Assembly (NCBI RefSeq): GCF_007858285.1
Contig: NZ_VFIL01000007.1
Span: 124,001 to 188,000, forward strand
Source of the DNA: Pseudomonas brenneri
Lineage (GTDB): Bacteria > Pseudomonadota > Gammaproteobacteria > Pseudomonadales > Pseudomonadaceae
Length of the DNA: 64,000 nt
Direction of reading: 5' to 3'
Shown here: positions 35,187 through 43,342 of the stretch, one piece after another
How positions within the stretch are numbered: position 1 is the first letter of the stretch
Layout: every line of letters begins with the position of its first letter
Position numbers and translations under genes: made by a program
Notes under the pieces: generated by a model
Seen by the model: only the letters and a program-made list of their open reading frames with translations
What the model was told of the DNA's origin: nothing
Database searches by the model: none

Positions 35187-35447
35187 CTAATCGACTTTCA
35201 TATTGCTTCGGACCTCGTCCAAAGGGATACCGGATTTCGAACCTACAACCACACCGGTAAGGCCACAGTCTGGACAGCAGGCATGCTTATCTTCGTACCA
35301 CTTTATAATTTCAGTGGGCACAAGCCAAAGACCGCATCCGACGCATAGACACCGTTCACTCAAGGCAATCTCTTCACGATTCCTATAGCAATGGTGCTCA
35401 ACCCATTCACTTAGATACTGAAGTCGTTGCTTCCTGATTTCGTCCAT
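35187..35447 (-). CDS. Small cysteine-rich (zinc-ribbon-like) protein
   Basis: 86 residues from the ATG at 35447 (GGGGA eight bases upstream). Two CxxC-type pairs, CVGCGLW and CCPDCG about 25 residues apart, suggest a zinc ribbon. Acidic/basic helices at the N-terminus (KQRLQYLSEWVEHHC). Accessory gene between tail tube and tail terminator; function unknown. Confidence 0.55.
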   Translation of the reverse strand: MDEIRKQRLQYLSEWVEHHCYRNREEIALSERCLCVGCGLWLVPTEIIKWYEDKHACCPDCGLTGVVVGSKSGIPLDEVRSNMKVD

Positions 35448-35494
35448 CGCAGGTATCCCCACATAAATTCATGAAGGAATTCTAACGCTTTGGA

Positions 35495-35914
35495 TCAAAA
35501 GGTGTCGGCTCGGTACTGAAATGACAAAGGCAAAGTACTTGTCGTCTCGCCCTGGATCCCTGCCGCAGTCGCCATTGGCGAACGGACATAGACAGTGAAG
35601 TCCGCTTTCGCCAGGGGCAAGTTGTTCGGGTACAGCTGTGCAATCTCCTCGGCAATCAGGCCGGCGCCCCCCGTGCCCGAGCCGGGCGCAGTAACCACGC
35701 TGACCTGAAATACGCCCCGATAGGAGACGTGCTTGCCTGCAAGATCCTCGCTATCGGTATTCCCGGGCATCAGGTATGCCCTCAGGTAAGTATCCCCTCC
35801 AGCCGGCGGCGTGAATGCCACGCCTTCATAAGCGATCACCAGCTTGGGTGCGCGCGTATCAGCCCAGGCCTTCAAGCGTGCCTCGAACAGACTTCGGATA
35901 ATCCGGTCGCTCAT
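35495..35914 (-). CDS. Tail terminator protein (gpU-like)
   Basis: 139 residues: SDRIIRSLFEARLKAWADTR, then YLRAYLMPGNTDSEDLAGKHVSYRGVFQVSVVTAPG and LIAEEIAQLYPNNL. This is the DUF4128/tail-terminator pattern; the protein caps the tail tube and joins it to the head. Starts inside the end of the upstream gp10-like gene. Confidence 0.82.
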   Translation of the reverse strand: MSDRIIRSLFEARLKAWADTRAPKLVIAYEGVAFTPPAGGDTYLRAYLMPGNTDSEDLAGKHVSYRGVFQVSVVTAPGSGTGGAGLIAEEIAQLYPNNLPLAKADFTVYVRSPMATAAGIQGETTSTLPLSFQYRADTF

Positions 35915-36486
35915 TTTGAAAGCTCCGAGACGGCTTTGTTGATGTACATCTGAAACTCCGTCACGGTGATCTGCACCATCCCGGCCGGCGCCTGGTTGGA
36001 CCAGCCTTCGTACTCAAGCCGAGGGCCGTACGGAAGATTGTTCGTGATCCAGATCGCCCCTTTGCCAATCGTAAACGTCTGGATAAGAGCTGCGCCCGCA
36101 TCCCTTGTTGCGCTGCTCTTTGGATCAATGCGGTCGATGCTACTGGTGATTGCGGTATCAAAAGAGACCTGCCAGTTACCCCTAAAGCGACCTCCTACAT
36201 ATTCCTTACCTGCAACGAGGTCCATACCATCTTTGATCAAGCGCCCAGGCTTTAGGCGACCATTTTTGGTGAGATTGGTAGGGTCGTTACGTAACTCTGT
36301 ATTCAGCCTCTTAACTTCGTCGTTGTACTGAGTTGCGGTGGCATTGACCGCCCACAGCTCTGGGTTACCGACTGGTGACCGATCAACAACGGAGGTCAGA
36401 AGGTCGATGGCGGTCTTCTTGACTACCTCCTCAAGATCACTTTTGGTCTTCTCGACGAACTCCCGAATATCGATACTAAAGCTCAT
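35911..36486 (-). CDS. HK97 gp10-like head-tail joining protein
   Basis: 191 residues from the ATG at 36486, which overlaps the upstream stop as ATGA (the frame opens earlier at 36534). N-terminal FVEKTKSDLEEVVKKTAIDLLTSVVDRSPVGNPELW is typical of the gp10 fold; RLEYEGWSNQAPAGMVQITVTEFQ is near the end. Positioned between the neck proteins and the tail terminator. Confidence 0.8.
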   Translation of the reverse strand: MSFSIDIREFVEKTKSDLEEVVKKTAIDLLTSVVDRSPVGNPELWAVNATATQYNDEVKRLNTELRNDPTNLTKNGRLKPGRLIKDGMDLVAGKEYVGGRFRGNWQVSFDTAITSSIDRIDPKSSATRDAGAALIQTFTIGKGAIWITNNLPYGPRLEYEGWSNQAPAGMVQITVTEFQMYINKAVSELSK

Positions 36487-36872
36487 TTTCTGGCCTGCAC
36501 ACTGAAGCCGACAGCGATGCCCGCGTAATCCCATGGGTCAACGTGCTGCACCGTGTAGGTGTCGCCGTCGAACGCGATCTTGTCCAGCGTCACTGGCTGG
36601 GGCGTGTCTGCGCCATCCAGCAGCACCGGGGAGATCAGGATCTTGACGTCGCCCTGCTTGATCAGCGAACCGTCGATGTCTTGTTGGCGATAGTTTTGGC
36701 GAAGCCCTGAGCCGTCGAATTGCTCCGTGAGTGCCGGGCTCCCGCCGACCTCGGGGTCGTACTCGCCGGTAGTGACCCGAATCAGCGAAAGCTCAAGCCC
36801 CTTGCCGCCCCTGGATCGCGGGGCGAGCATCCTTGCTGCATTTGCTTTTGCCCGATCATAGATATCTGCCAT
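36483..36872 (-). CDS. Head-tail stopper / neck protein
   Basis: 129 residues: YDRAKANAARMLAPRSRGGKGLELSLIRVTTG and VHVDPWDYAGIAVGFSVQARK-type end. Beta-rich small protein in the stopper position of siphophage head-completion operons. Overlaps both neighbours by one to four bases. Assignment is mainly positional. Confidence 0.62.
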   Translation of the reverse strand: MADIYDRAKANAARMLAPRSRGGKGLELSLIRVTTGEYDPEVGGSPALTEQFDGSGLRQNYRQQDIDGSLIKQGDVKILISPVLLDGADTPQPVTLDKIAFDGDTYTVQHVDPWDYAGIAVGFSVQARK

Positions 36873-37366
36873 CAGCTGCGTACCAGGTTGACCTGACTTG
36901 AGGACTCCAGCAGCCCGGAGAACTGCGCATACGACTGCCGGGTTGCTGCTGGCTTGCTCACCGACTTGGTGGCAACTGCAAACGTGGTGCTGATCGGCCC
37001 AACTGTTTCGGAAACGACTGCTCCCGTTTTGGTTTCAGGCGCGATCAGGTCATCCGCATGGATCTCGGCGGCCAATGCCATCTGGCCAGCCTTGATCTGT
37101 GGAGGGATCTCGTCGAACCGCAACACCCAGCCCTGACGCTTGACCTCAGCTCTAGGCCAGGCCAGCGCCTGATCGCGATTCACAGCCCTGCCCTTCCATG
37201 GCATCGCGTCCATTTGCAAAGCCGCGCGGCGCAGCAGGGATTCCTGCGCCACCTCATCAACGGGGATTGTTTTGCCGAAGTTCGTGGCATAGGTGACCAG
37301 TTCGGCGGCCGTTGCGAAGCTATCGGCGCCTGACACCACCTTGCCGTTCTCGATCACCAGAGCCAT
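36872..37366 (-). CDS. Head-tail adaptor (annotated in relatives as DnaT-like)
   Basis: 164 residues from the ATG at 37366, preceded by AGAGG. MALVIENGKVVSGADSFATAAELVTYATNFGK, then ESLLRRAALQMDAMPWKGRAVNRDQALAWPRAEVKR, is the phage adaptor family often mislabelled as single-stranded DNA-binding DnaT-like. It binds the portal ring in the neck. Confidence 0.8.
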   Translation of the reverse strand: MALVIENGKVVSGADSFATAAELVTYATNFGKTIPVDEVAQESLLRRAALQMDAMPWKGRAVNRDQALAWPRAEVKRQGWVLRFDEIPPQIKAGQMALAAEIHADDLIAPETKTGAVVSETVGPISTTFAVATKSVSKPAATRQSYAQFSGLLESSSQVNLVRS

Positions 37367-37367
37367 A

Positions 37368-37703
37368 TCAGACCTCTTTCCAACCGAGACGCTTGTGGTC
37401 ATCCAGGCAGGAAGGGTGAACGTGCAACTCCTGGCCGCCCTGCTCAACCTTCACCAGGCCGGTGTAGTCCGGTTCATCGTCTTCCACGGCTGACTTACCT
37501 TTCGGCTTCGCCGCTGCAGCTTCATCCGCAAGGCGTTGAGCGTCTGCCGCAACCAGATCAATCGCGTCCTGTGCGCTTTTGCTCCAGTCAGCACGCTCCT
37601 GCTCACCCAGCGCCTCAAAAGCTTCAGCGCTCAAACCACTGAGCTCGATAGCCTTGGCCAGCAGCGCCTTTGCTGCCTTCTGTTCTTTCGTCAGTCCAGC
37701 CAT
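37368..37703 (-). CDS. Small head-region protein, unknown
   Basis: 111 residues from ATG 37703. Two helices (KEQKAAKALLAKAIELSG, DLVAADAQRLADEAAAAK), then an acidic linker and a small C-terminal domain (VKVEQGGQELHVHPSCLDDHKRLGWKEV) resembling a head-fibre or connector accessory domain. Lies directly behind the coat gene. Confidence 0.58.
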   Translation of the reverse strand: MAGLTKEQKAAKALLAKAIELSGLSAEAFEALGEQERADWSKSAQDAIDLVAADAQRLADEAAAAKPKGKSAVEDDEPDYTGLVKVEQGGQELHVHPSCLDDHKRLGWKEV

Positions 37704-37760
37704 TGTCATTCTCCAGAAACAACGCAGGGGCCGAGGCCCCTGGTTGTCGTTGTGGTTGAG

Positions 37761-38909
37761 TTAGCCGACCAGCAAGCTGATGTGCTCATCCTTGATCGCG
37801 CGGCAGCCCCAGGCCAGACGGACGTGGTAGGCCGTTTGCAGGAACTGGCGGTAGACCGCGATCTCGAACGACAGTCCGGTCAGCGGGTCGGTGATGGTGA
37901 TCACGTCGTCCGCCGAGTCGCCACCCTCAGGCATTGCCGGGGCACGGGTGGCCAGTACGATGGCCGAGCGGGCAAACGCCACGTTCGCGGTGTACGAGTT
38001 TCCCAGGGTCAGAGCGTTGCCGGTCGGGATGACGATCTGCGAGCCAGGTTTGTTCAGGGTGATGGTGCCCGGGGCCGCAACGCCGGTACCGACGACGTAC
38101 TTATTGTCGCCGTCAGCCGCGAAGGTCGCGATATCGCCGGCCAGAACCGTACCGGTACCGGTCGCCAGAGCGACGTTGGTCGCACCGATAGCGGTAGAGC
38201 CGTTGGTGACGTACGCGGCGCCGGTGCCTTTGACGTGTCGACCCACCTGGTGAGAATGACGGATAGCCATGTTCATGATGCGGTCGGTCATGCCGTTGCG
38301 CAGCATGTCGCTGGAGCCGGCCTCGTTGACCTTGAACAGGCCGGACTGCTTGCCACGCATGTTGCCGATGGCCGAGTGGCCCAGGACCAGCTGCAGGTCG
38401 TTGGTTGGTGCGCCGTTTTGCTCCAGGATACCCAGCACGCCGGCGAAGTCGGACAGGTCAGCCGCAGTGCCAAAAGGCGTGGTGCCGGCGGTGCCGTAGG
38501 CGCGCGAGGCGTTACGGTAGGCTTCGAACCACAGATCCTTCTCTACCTCGTTCACCAGTGTGCGCATCGCCTGATAGAAGCGGTCAGCCTGGATGGACGA
38601 GAAGGTGCCTGCGTTTTGCAGGCCCTTGGTCTGCTCGCCATTCCAGCGCACCGGAACGTGCTTGCTCTTGGTGATGGCCACCGCGACGTTATCAACGATG
38701 GCGTCGCCCGAGTCCGGCGCGGTCACGCCCGGGGTGTTGTCAGCTGCAGCCGCTTCGCTGGTGATGGGCACCAGCACGTCCTGACCGATTGCCGCGCGAG
38801 CAACGGACGAGTCACGGGATACCGCCGGGATGAAGCCCGTCATCTCGCGAGAGATAACGTCAAGTGCTTCGTACAGAGCCGGCACCAGGCCGTTAAGGGT
38901 GTTCGCCAT
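37761..38909 (-). CDS. Major capsid protein, P22-coat type
   Basis: 382 residues from the ATG at 38909 (GGAG nine bases upstream; an earlier ATG at 38924 is less well placed). MANTLNGLVPALYEALDVISREMTGFIPAVSRDSSVARA and QAMRTLVNEVEKDLWFEAYRNASRAYG are typical of P22 coat-like HK97-fold proteins. An I-domain-like insertion with TGTVLAGDIATFAADGDNKYVVGTG follows. Ends LAWGCRAIKDEHISLLVG. Preceded by a scaffold gene, as in P22-like heads. Confidence 0.92.
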   Translation of the reverse strand: MANTLNGLVPALYEALDVISREMTGFIPAVSRDSSVARAAIGQDVLVPITSEAAAADNTPGVTAPDSGDAIVDNVAVAITKSKHVPVRWNGEQTKGLQNAGTFSSIQADRFYQAMRTLVNEVEKDLWFEAYRNASRAYGTAGTTPFGTAADLSDFAGVLGILEQNGAPTNDLQLVLGHSAIGNMRGKQSGLFKVNEAGSSDMLRNGMTDRIMNMAIRHSHQVGRHVKGTGAAYVTNGSTAIGATNVALATGTGTVLAGDIATFAADGDNKYVVGTGVAAPGTITLNKPGSQIVIPTGNALTLGNSYTANVAFARSAIVLATRAPAMPEGGDSADDVITITDPLTGLSFEIAVYRQFLQTAYHVRLAWGCRAIKDEHISLLVG

Positions 38910-38929
38910 TTTGGCTTTCTCCACAAAAA

Positions 38930-38952
38930 AGCCCGCTCAGTGGCGGGCATTG
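38930..38952 (-). terminator. Hairpin between scaffold and coat genes
   Basis: Minus strand GCCCGCCACTGAGCGGGC followed by TTTTTTGTGGAGAAAG: stem, T-run, then the coat ribosome site. Same architecture as the modules near J and I. Confidence 0.5.
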
Positions 38953-38984
38953 ATTACTTGCCGGGCAAACCCCGGCGGCGTTGG

Positions 38985-39773
38985 TTAGTCAGTTACCAAG
39001 CCGCCATTGCGTGCATGATCAGCCTTGGCGGCTGGATCAAGCGCATCAAATGCGGCTCGCGGAAGGGTCTTCTTGTCGCCACCCTTGCCGCCATTGTTCG
39101 GAGAGCCGCCGCCACTGGCGCCGGAGCCCTTGAGAATGTTGTCGCGGTACGGGTAGCGCTCGACCAGGGCTTCCAGCGCCTCGTCGAAGTCAGCCAGCTC
39201 GCCAGGGCGGGCGCGGCTGTAGATCTTGTTGCCATCGTCGCCATAAGCCACGACCTTGCCTTCCTCGACCTTGAAGGCCTTGCCGAAGGTGTTTTGCAGC
39301 ATGTCGGGCGGAACGGCGATTTTGTCGGTGACGAACTTGGAGCGGCCGAAGGCGCCACCGATCTTCTCCTGGTAGAGAATGCCGGTGGTGGTGTCGCGCT
39401 CCGTGGTGACCGTCTTGATCTGCTCGGTGAGCGTGGACACTTGGGCCTTGAACTTCTCCTCGGTGGCCGCGATGGCTGCTTGCTTGATCTCGTCGACCTT
39501 GCCAGCCTGGACAAGCTGCCCGGCGTCGAGGTTGGCGATGGTTGCAAGTGCGGCGCGGGCCTTTTCCGGGTCCTCAATGCCTTCGAAGGCTTTGGCTTTC
39601 GCTTCGGCGGTTTCTTTGGCTTCGCGGTGCCCTTTGGCTTCAGCGTTCAGCGCAGTGATTTTGGATACGGCCGACGGCGCATCAAATGCCACGTCCTTCC
39701 CATCATCGTGCGTATAGACCGGCTTGCCATCCTGCACAACCACATGGCCTTGCTCGTCGAGTTTCAGTTTCAT
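38985..39773 (-). CDS. Capsid scaffolding protein
   Basis: 262 residues from ATG 39773 (GGAGAC upstream). MKLKLDEQGHVVVQDGKPVY, then a long charged helix (about 40-125, EAKETAEAKAKAFEGIEDPEKARAALAT), and a Gly/Lys-rich tail (SGASGGGSPNNGGKGGDKK) before the end. Helical, highly charged proteins in front of the coat gene are scaffolds in P22-like phages. Confidence 0.82.
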   Translation of the reverse strand: MKLKLDEQGHVVVQDGKPVYTHDDGKDVAFDAPSAVSKITALNAEAKGHREAKETAEAKAKAFEGIEDPEKARAALATIANLDAGQLVQAGKVDEIKQAAIAATEEKFKAQVSTLTEQIKTVTTERDTTTGILYQEKIGGAFGRSKFVTDKIAVPPDMLQNTFGKAFKVEEGKVVAYGDDGNKIYSRARPGELADFDEALEALVERYPYRDNILKGSGASGGGSPNNGGKGGDKKTLPRAAFDALDPAAKADHARNGGLVTD

Positions 39774-39849
39774 CGGTTCGTCTCCGGGCATCCGCCCATC
39801 TGGTGGGCCATCCGGCCCGGTGCGGCGCTATCCATCCGGAATCGCGCCC

Positions 39850-39885
39850 ATAAAAAAGCCCCGGCGGATGCCAGGGCTTAAGGCT
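39850..39885 (-). terminator. Hairpin before the scaffold gene
   Basis: Minus strand AGCCCTGGCATCCGCCGGGGCTTTTTTATG: imperfect GC stem then six T. Could end transcription of the accessory membrane gene at 39898-40515. Confidence 0.6.
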
Positions 39886-39897
39886 TTCAAAAACTAA

Positions 39898-40515
39898 TCA
39901 TTCTGCTAGAGACTGTTGGTACTCTTGACGCCTTTGTTGTTTTTCCAAATGACGCTTCAAGTAGGACACGTAAACCGAATCTAGCGGAAAATGAAATCGT
40001 CCCAGGCTTGTATTGATCACCAGTAAAAGGCTTCCAAAATTCCCGTTGAATCTTTTTTCCACCTCTTGTGCAATTTTGAGATCAAATTTATCTAAAACCA
40101 ATACGCTGATAAGCTCCCCGAAATCGATTCGCCCGATTGGAAATCGCTTTTCAAGAAACTCACCCGTAGAAAGATTCAGTTTTTTTTCTGAGCTTTTTTC
40201 TCCGATGTACAAGCCCGTTACAAACGATGGCCTATTCCCGGATGAAATAATTTTGATAAGCAACCCTTCCTCACGGGATACCTGCTCTACAGTGATTCTT
40301 TCAGTGTTTTCTTTACGTTGCTTATCGCTAAGCCAGAGAGTCACTAACACAGCAGCGAGCGCACCAATGCCCGACACCCAATCTCCAACACTCCCCAGAT
40401 TGAGCAAATAAACGTCAGCAGTTTCCGGGTTGATCTTTATGGCCACAGCGAACCCCATAGCGAATCCCGTCAATACAGCTAGCGCTAAAAGTACCGAAAT
40501 CCATGCTTTTGTCAT
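39898..40515 (-). CDS. Accessory two-pass membrane protein, unknown
   Basis: 205 residues with two membrane segments at about 6-27 (ISVLLALAVLTGFAMGFAVAI) and 45-63 (WVSGIGALAAVLVTLWL), then a soluble C-terminal domain of about 140 residues (ERITVEQVSREEGLLIKIISSGNRPSFVTGLYIG). More AT-rich than the flanking head genes. Not a virion gene by position; probably cargo inserted between morphogenesis and scaffold genes. Confidence 0.6.
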   Translation of the reverse strand: MTKAWISVLLALAVLTGFAMGFAVAIKINPETADVYLLNLGSVGDWVSGIGALAAVLVTLWLSDKQRKENTERITVEQVSREEGLLIKIISSGNRPSFVTGLYIGEKSSEKKLNLSTGEFLEKRFPIGRIDFGELISVLVLDKFDLKIAQEVEKRFNGNFGSLLLVINTSLGRFHFPLDSVYVSYLKRHLEKQQRRQEYQQSLAE

Positions 40516-40582
40516 GATTTACCTCGCAAAAGTTGCGAGGCGTTATATCAGTACTGGAAAGCTGGATCCAGTTGGCGGGCAA

Positions 40583-40834
40583 CTACAGAAGAACGACTCT
40601 TTCACCCCGCAGCAGGCACCCGACGCAGATCAACGTCTTGGTGCCGCCAGTTGGCCGACCATTCTTCATCAGCACACCGATCTTCGTTTCGATCACCTCA
40701 CGCCCACCGCAGCGATGGCACTGAACCATCGTCGCTGGCTTGGGCATAGCACGAACGCGCTTGCGCACCTGCTCCGCAGGAGTGTTCGGGGCTGGCGTGC
40801 CTCGAATGAGGTGAAGCTTGGGCTTGTCGGTCAT
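40583..40834 (-). CDS. Small zinc-ribbon protein
   Basis: 83 residues. MVQCHRCGGREVIETKIGVLMKNGRPTGG followed by LICVGCLLRG gives a CxxC...CxxC ribbon. Basic N-terminus. Seen by me in related Pseudomonas prophages between head genes; function unknown. Overlaps the head morphogenesis gene by four bases. Confidence 0.65.
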   Translation of the reverse strand: MTDKPKLHLIRGTPAPNTPAEQVRKRVRAMPKPATMVQCHRCGGREVIETKIGVLMKNGRPTGGTKTLICVGCLLRGERVVLL

Positions 40835-41943
40835 GCAGCCATCTTAGCGAATGCCTGCGCGTCATGCTGCTTGATCTGCTCCAGGGTCAGCCACTCACCA
40901 GTTGGCGTGTAGAAATCCTCAAGGCTCTTACCCTCCTTGTAGAGCTGATACCGCATTGGCCCGAGGATTTGGGCCTTGCGCGCATCCGACTGCCGTTCAA
41001 GCCAAGTCCCGTAAGTGGTATCCCCCGGCACCTGGCCGTCCATGCTTGCCCGCTGACCTGGCGTCATCTCGTCAATGGGAATGCCAAGCTCTCGCCATGA
41101 CTTGGTTCGCAGCGTTGAGGTGCTGCGACAGCAAAAGTGAATCCGTCCCGGACCTTGCAACCAGGGCACCTTATGCCCTATCGGCTTGTGCGTGCCCACC
41201 TCATACGAAAGCTTGTCTCGGATGATGCAGTCTGCGGAGGTATTCGTGTCCAGAGTGCTTAGCCAGTCCTCGGCCTTGATAATATCTTTGTTTGCCACGT
41301 TGAACTGTTCACGAGCAGTGGCCGCCGTGTGACTTACCGCCGTCTGGACGACCGCAGCCAGGTCCTTTCGTGGTCGCTCAAGGAAGCCATCGGCATAGCC
41401 TGCCGCCCGGGTACCGCGAATGCTGCGGATGATCTGGTCGGTAGTTTTACCTTCCAGATACCCAGAGCGGATTGCATTGCGAACCTTGACCATGCGCTCG
41501 GCGCCGACCTGCTTGCCCCAGTCGCGCAACAGACGGCCCTGAAACGGTCGTGACATCGCTGCTGCATAGGCCTGCTCGGCACTGATGCTCACCAGCGGGA
41601 AGCGCACCAGCACCGGATCTGGAACCGTCTTCTGGAATAGCGTCTGCTGCCAATTGGATTCGTAGCTGGCAAGCTCTTGCAGGTCGGACTCAAGCACCGC
41701 GAACACCTGATCGTAGGCTTGGGCGTTGACGGCCCTCACCTCATCCAGCAGCAACTCCAAGCGCTCCACGGTGAACGACTCGGCGGGCATACGCTCCAGG
41801 GCCTCAGTCAACGCAGCCGAAAGTCTGGCATCCGATCGATTCAACTGAGCGATGATGCGCCGCACCACGCCAAGCTTGTACTTCTCCAGCGATACCGCGT
41901 GAGCGATATGCTCGTCCTGAAGCATTTCGTTGACCGTCGCCAT
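40831..41943 (-). CDS. Phage head morphogenesis protein (SPP1 gp7/Mu F-like)
   Basis: 370 residues. The C-terminal domain has the signature AVVQTAVSHTAATAREQFNVAN, WLSTLDTNTSADCIIRDKL, PGRIHFCCRSTSTLR. Such minor capsid proteins are carried into the head and help assembly or ejection. Starts one base after the portal stop. Confidence 0.9.
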   Translation of the reverse strand: MATVNEMLQDEHIAHAVSLEKYKLGVVRRIIAQLNRSDARLSAALTEALERMPAESFTVERLELLLDEVRAVNAQAYDQVFAVLESDLQELASYESNWQQTLFQKTVPDPVLVRFPLVSISAEQAYAAAMSRPFQGRLLRDWGKQVGAERMVKVRNAIRSGYLEGKTTDQIIRSIRGTRAAGYADGFLERPRKDLAAVVQTAVSHTAATAREQFNVANKDIIKAEDWLSTLDTNTSADCIIRDKLSYEVGTHKPIGHKVPWLQGPGRIHFCCRSTSTLRTKSWRELGIPIDEMTPGQRASMDGQVPGDTTYGTWLERQSDARKAQILGPMRYQLYKEGKSLEDFYTPTGEWLTLEQIKQHDAQAFAKMAA

Positions 41944-43338
41944 TTAGAGAGCTCCGAGTGCTGGCCCCTGATCGGCAATCTTCTGTTTCTCGACTTCCCA
42001 CTCAATATCATCCGAGACTACGCCACGGCGTTTGTACTCATTGAACAGGGTTTCGTCAGAGAGTCGGCCTTGGGTTGCCATGTTGAGCAGCAGTGGAAGA
42101 GTGGTTTCCGGTGCAAAGTCCACGTCGAAGTTACCGTTCACCTTCACGTGGCCGCCTTCCTTCTCGCCCTTCCACAGCGCGAAGAACTGAAGCACTTGGT
42201 CAAGCGTGTCCTCAAGCTGGCCGGCCATGGTTTGCAGCGGGCTCATTTCCTGAGCCGCCTCTTCCTCAGCCTGGGTCGCAGTCTTCGTGGACTGCTTGTC
42301 CTTCTGAAGTAGCTTCGCACCAGCGATGCGCATCTGATCTTCAAGGTCTTCCAGCGACTTGCGGCCGGCCTCGATGGCGGCGCCAGTATGCTCCACCCAC
42401 TTCATGTCGCCGCCAGTAGGAAGCTTGGTGGCGGAACTGGTACCGACCTTGAGTTCAAAAGCGTCGTCGTCGATACCGGAGATCATCAGCATCGGCACTC
42501 GGGCGACATGTAGGATGTTGTCCTGATCGCTTTGGGACTGCCAGTGCTTCTTGTTGAGGTGTGCCAGCTCCAGCAGAGGCGGCGTCGCGGTCATGAAGCC
42601 CGTGCGCTTGGTGTAGTACGTAGCCAATGGGATGGTCGGGAGCGTGTTCGTTCCTTCATCGGTCTTGGTCCACTCCTTTTTCCCGTTGGCGTCTTCGGTC
42701 TTGCGATACACCCTCCAGCCACCAGGGATCAAAACCCTGATCTGTGGAATGACTGTTACACCGAAATCGCCAGCGCGCTCTTCGACCGCCTCCGCATACC
42801 AGAACTGGGACAGCGAGCATTCTCCGCCCTTTTCTTCGGTGTGCCAGCCAATCACCTGTTGCGGGTGGATCATCACCGCATAAGGGCGAACGCCGGCGGC
42901 CTTCTCGTCCGCAGCAGTACGTACGACCGAGTTGCCTTGCTCGTCTTTCGTCTTAGGGTAATCAGCCAGCACATGGCAAAGACCATGGGAAAGCCCCACC
43001 GTGAACAGCTGCTGAGCCCAAACCTGCAGGTTGTTGCCCTGGCGATCGAAGTTTTGCGCATAGGCCTTGATCGTCTCAGGCACATCCTCGCCAAGCGCGA
43101 TATGTTCTGCGAAGACTCGGCCCTTCATATTTTGGACGGTCTCGCTGAATGCAGGGAGTAGCGTGGACAGTCCTAGGCGCTCCTTGTAGGCGTCGTCATC
43201 TTCCTTTGGCCACTTCGGCAGGTAGACCTTGCCCGCCAGCTGCATCGCCTTCGTTCCACCCATCAGAGCATCAACAAGAGCCCAGTCTTCGCGCATGGCG
43301 TCTACTGCCGGTAGCGTTTTGCTTGGGTCATTGCTCAT
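41944..43338 (-). CDS. Portal protein (DUF4055 family)
   Basis: 464 residues. Sits between large terminase and head morphogenesis protein. Segments such as LVDALMGGTKAMQLAGKVYLPKWPKEDDDAYKERLGLS, HPQQVIGWHTEEKGGECSLSQFWYAEAV and LPLLLNMATQGRLSDETLFNEYKRRGVV match the DUF4055 portal family. It forms the twelve-part ring through which DNA is packaged. Confidence 0.92.
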   Translation of the reverse strand: MSNDPSKTLPAVDAMREDWALVDALMGGTKAMQLAGKVYLPKWPKEDDDAYKERLGLSTLLPAFSETVQNMKGRVFAEHIALGEDVPETIKAYAQNFDRQGNNLQVWAQQLFTVGLSHGLCHVLADYPKTKDEQGNSVVRTAADEKAAGVRPYAVMIHPQQVIGWHTEEKGGECSLSQFWYAEAVEERAGDFGVTVIPQIRVLIPGGWRVYRKTEDANGKKEWTKTDEGTNTLPTIPLATYYTKRTGFMTATPPLLELAHLNKKHWQSQSDQDNILHVARVPMLMISGIDDDAFELKVGTSSATKLPTGGDMKWVEHTGAAIEAGRKSLEDLEDQMRIAGAKLLQKDKQSTKTATQAEEEAAQEMSPLQTMAGQLEDTLDQVLQFFALWKGEKEGGHVKVNGNFDVDFAPETTLPLLLNMATQGRLSDETLFNEYKRRGVVSDDIEWEVEKQKIADQGPALGAL

Positions 43339-43342
43339 GGGG

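Noticed and set aside
37536..39881. 781-codon plus-strand open frame
   Set aside because: It is the antisense shadow of the coat, scaffold and neighbouring genes; low-complexity Arg/Gly/Val-rich translation and no ribosome site.
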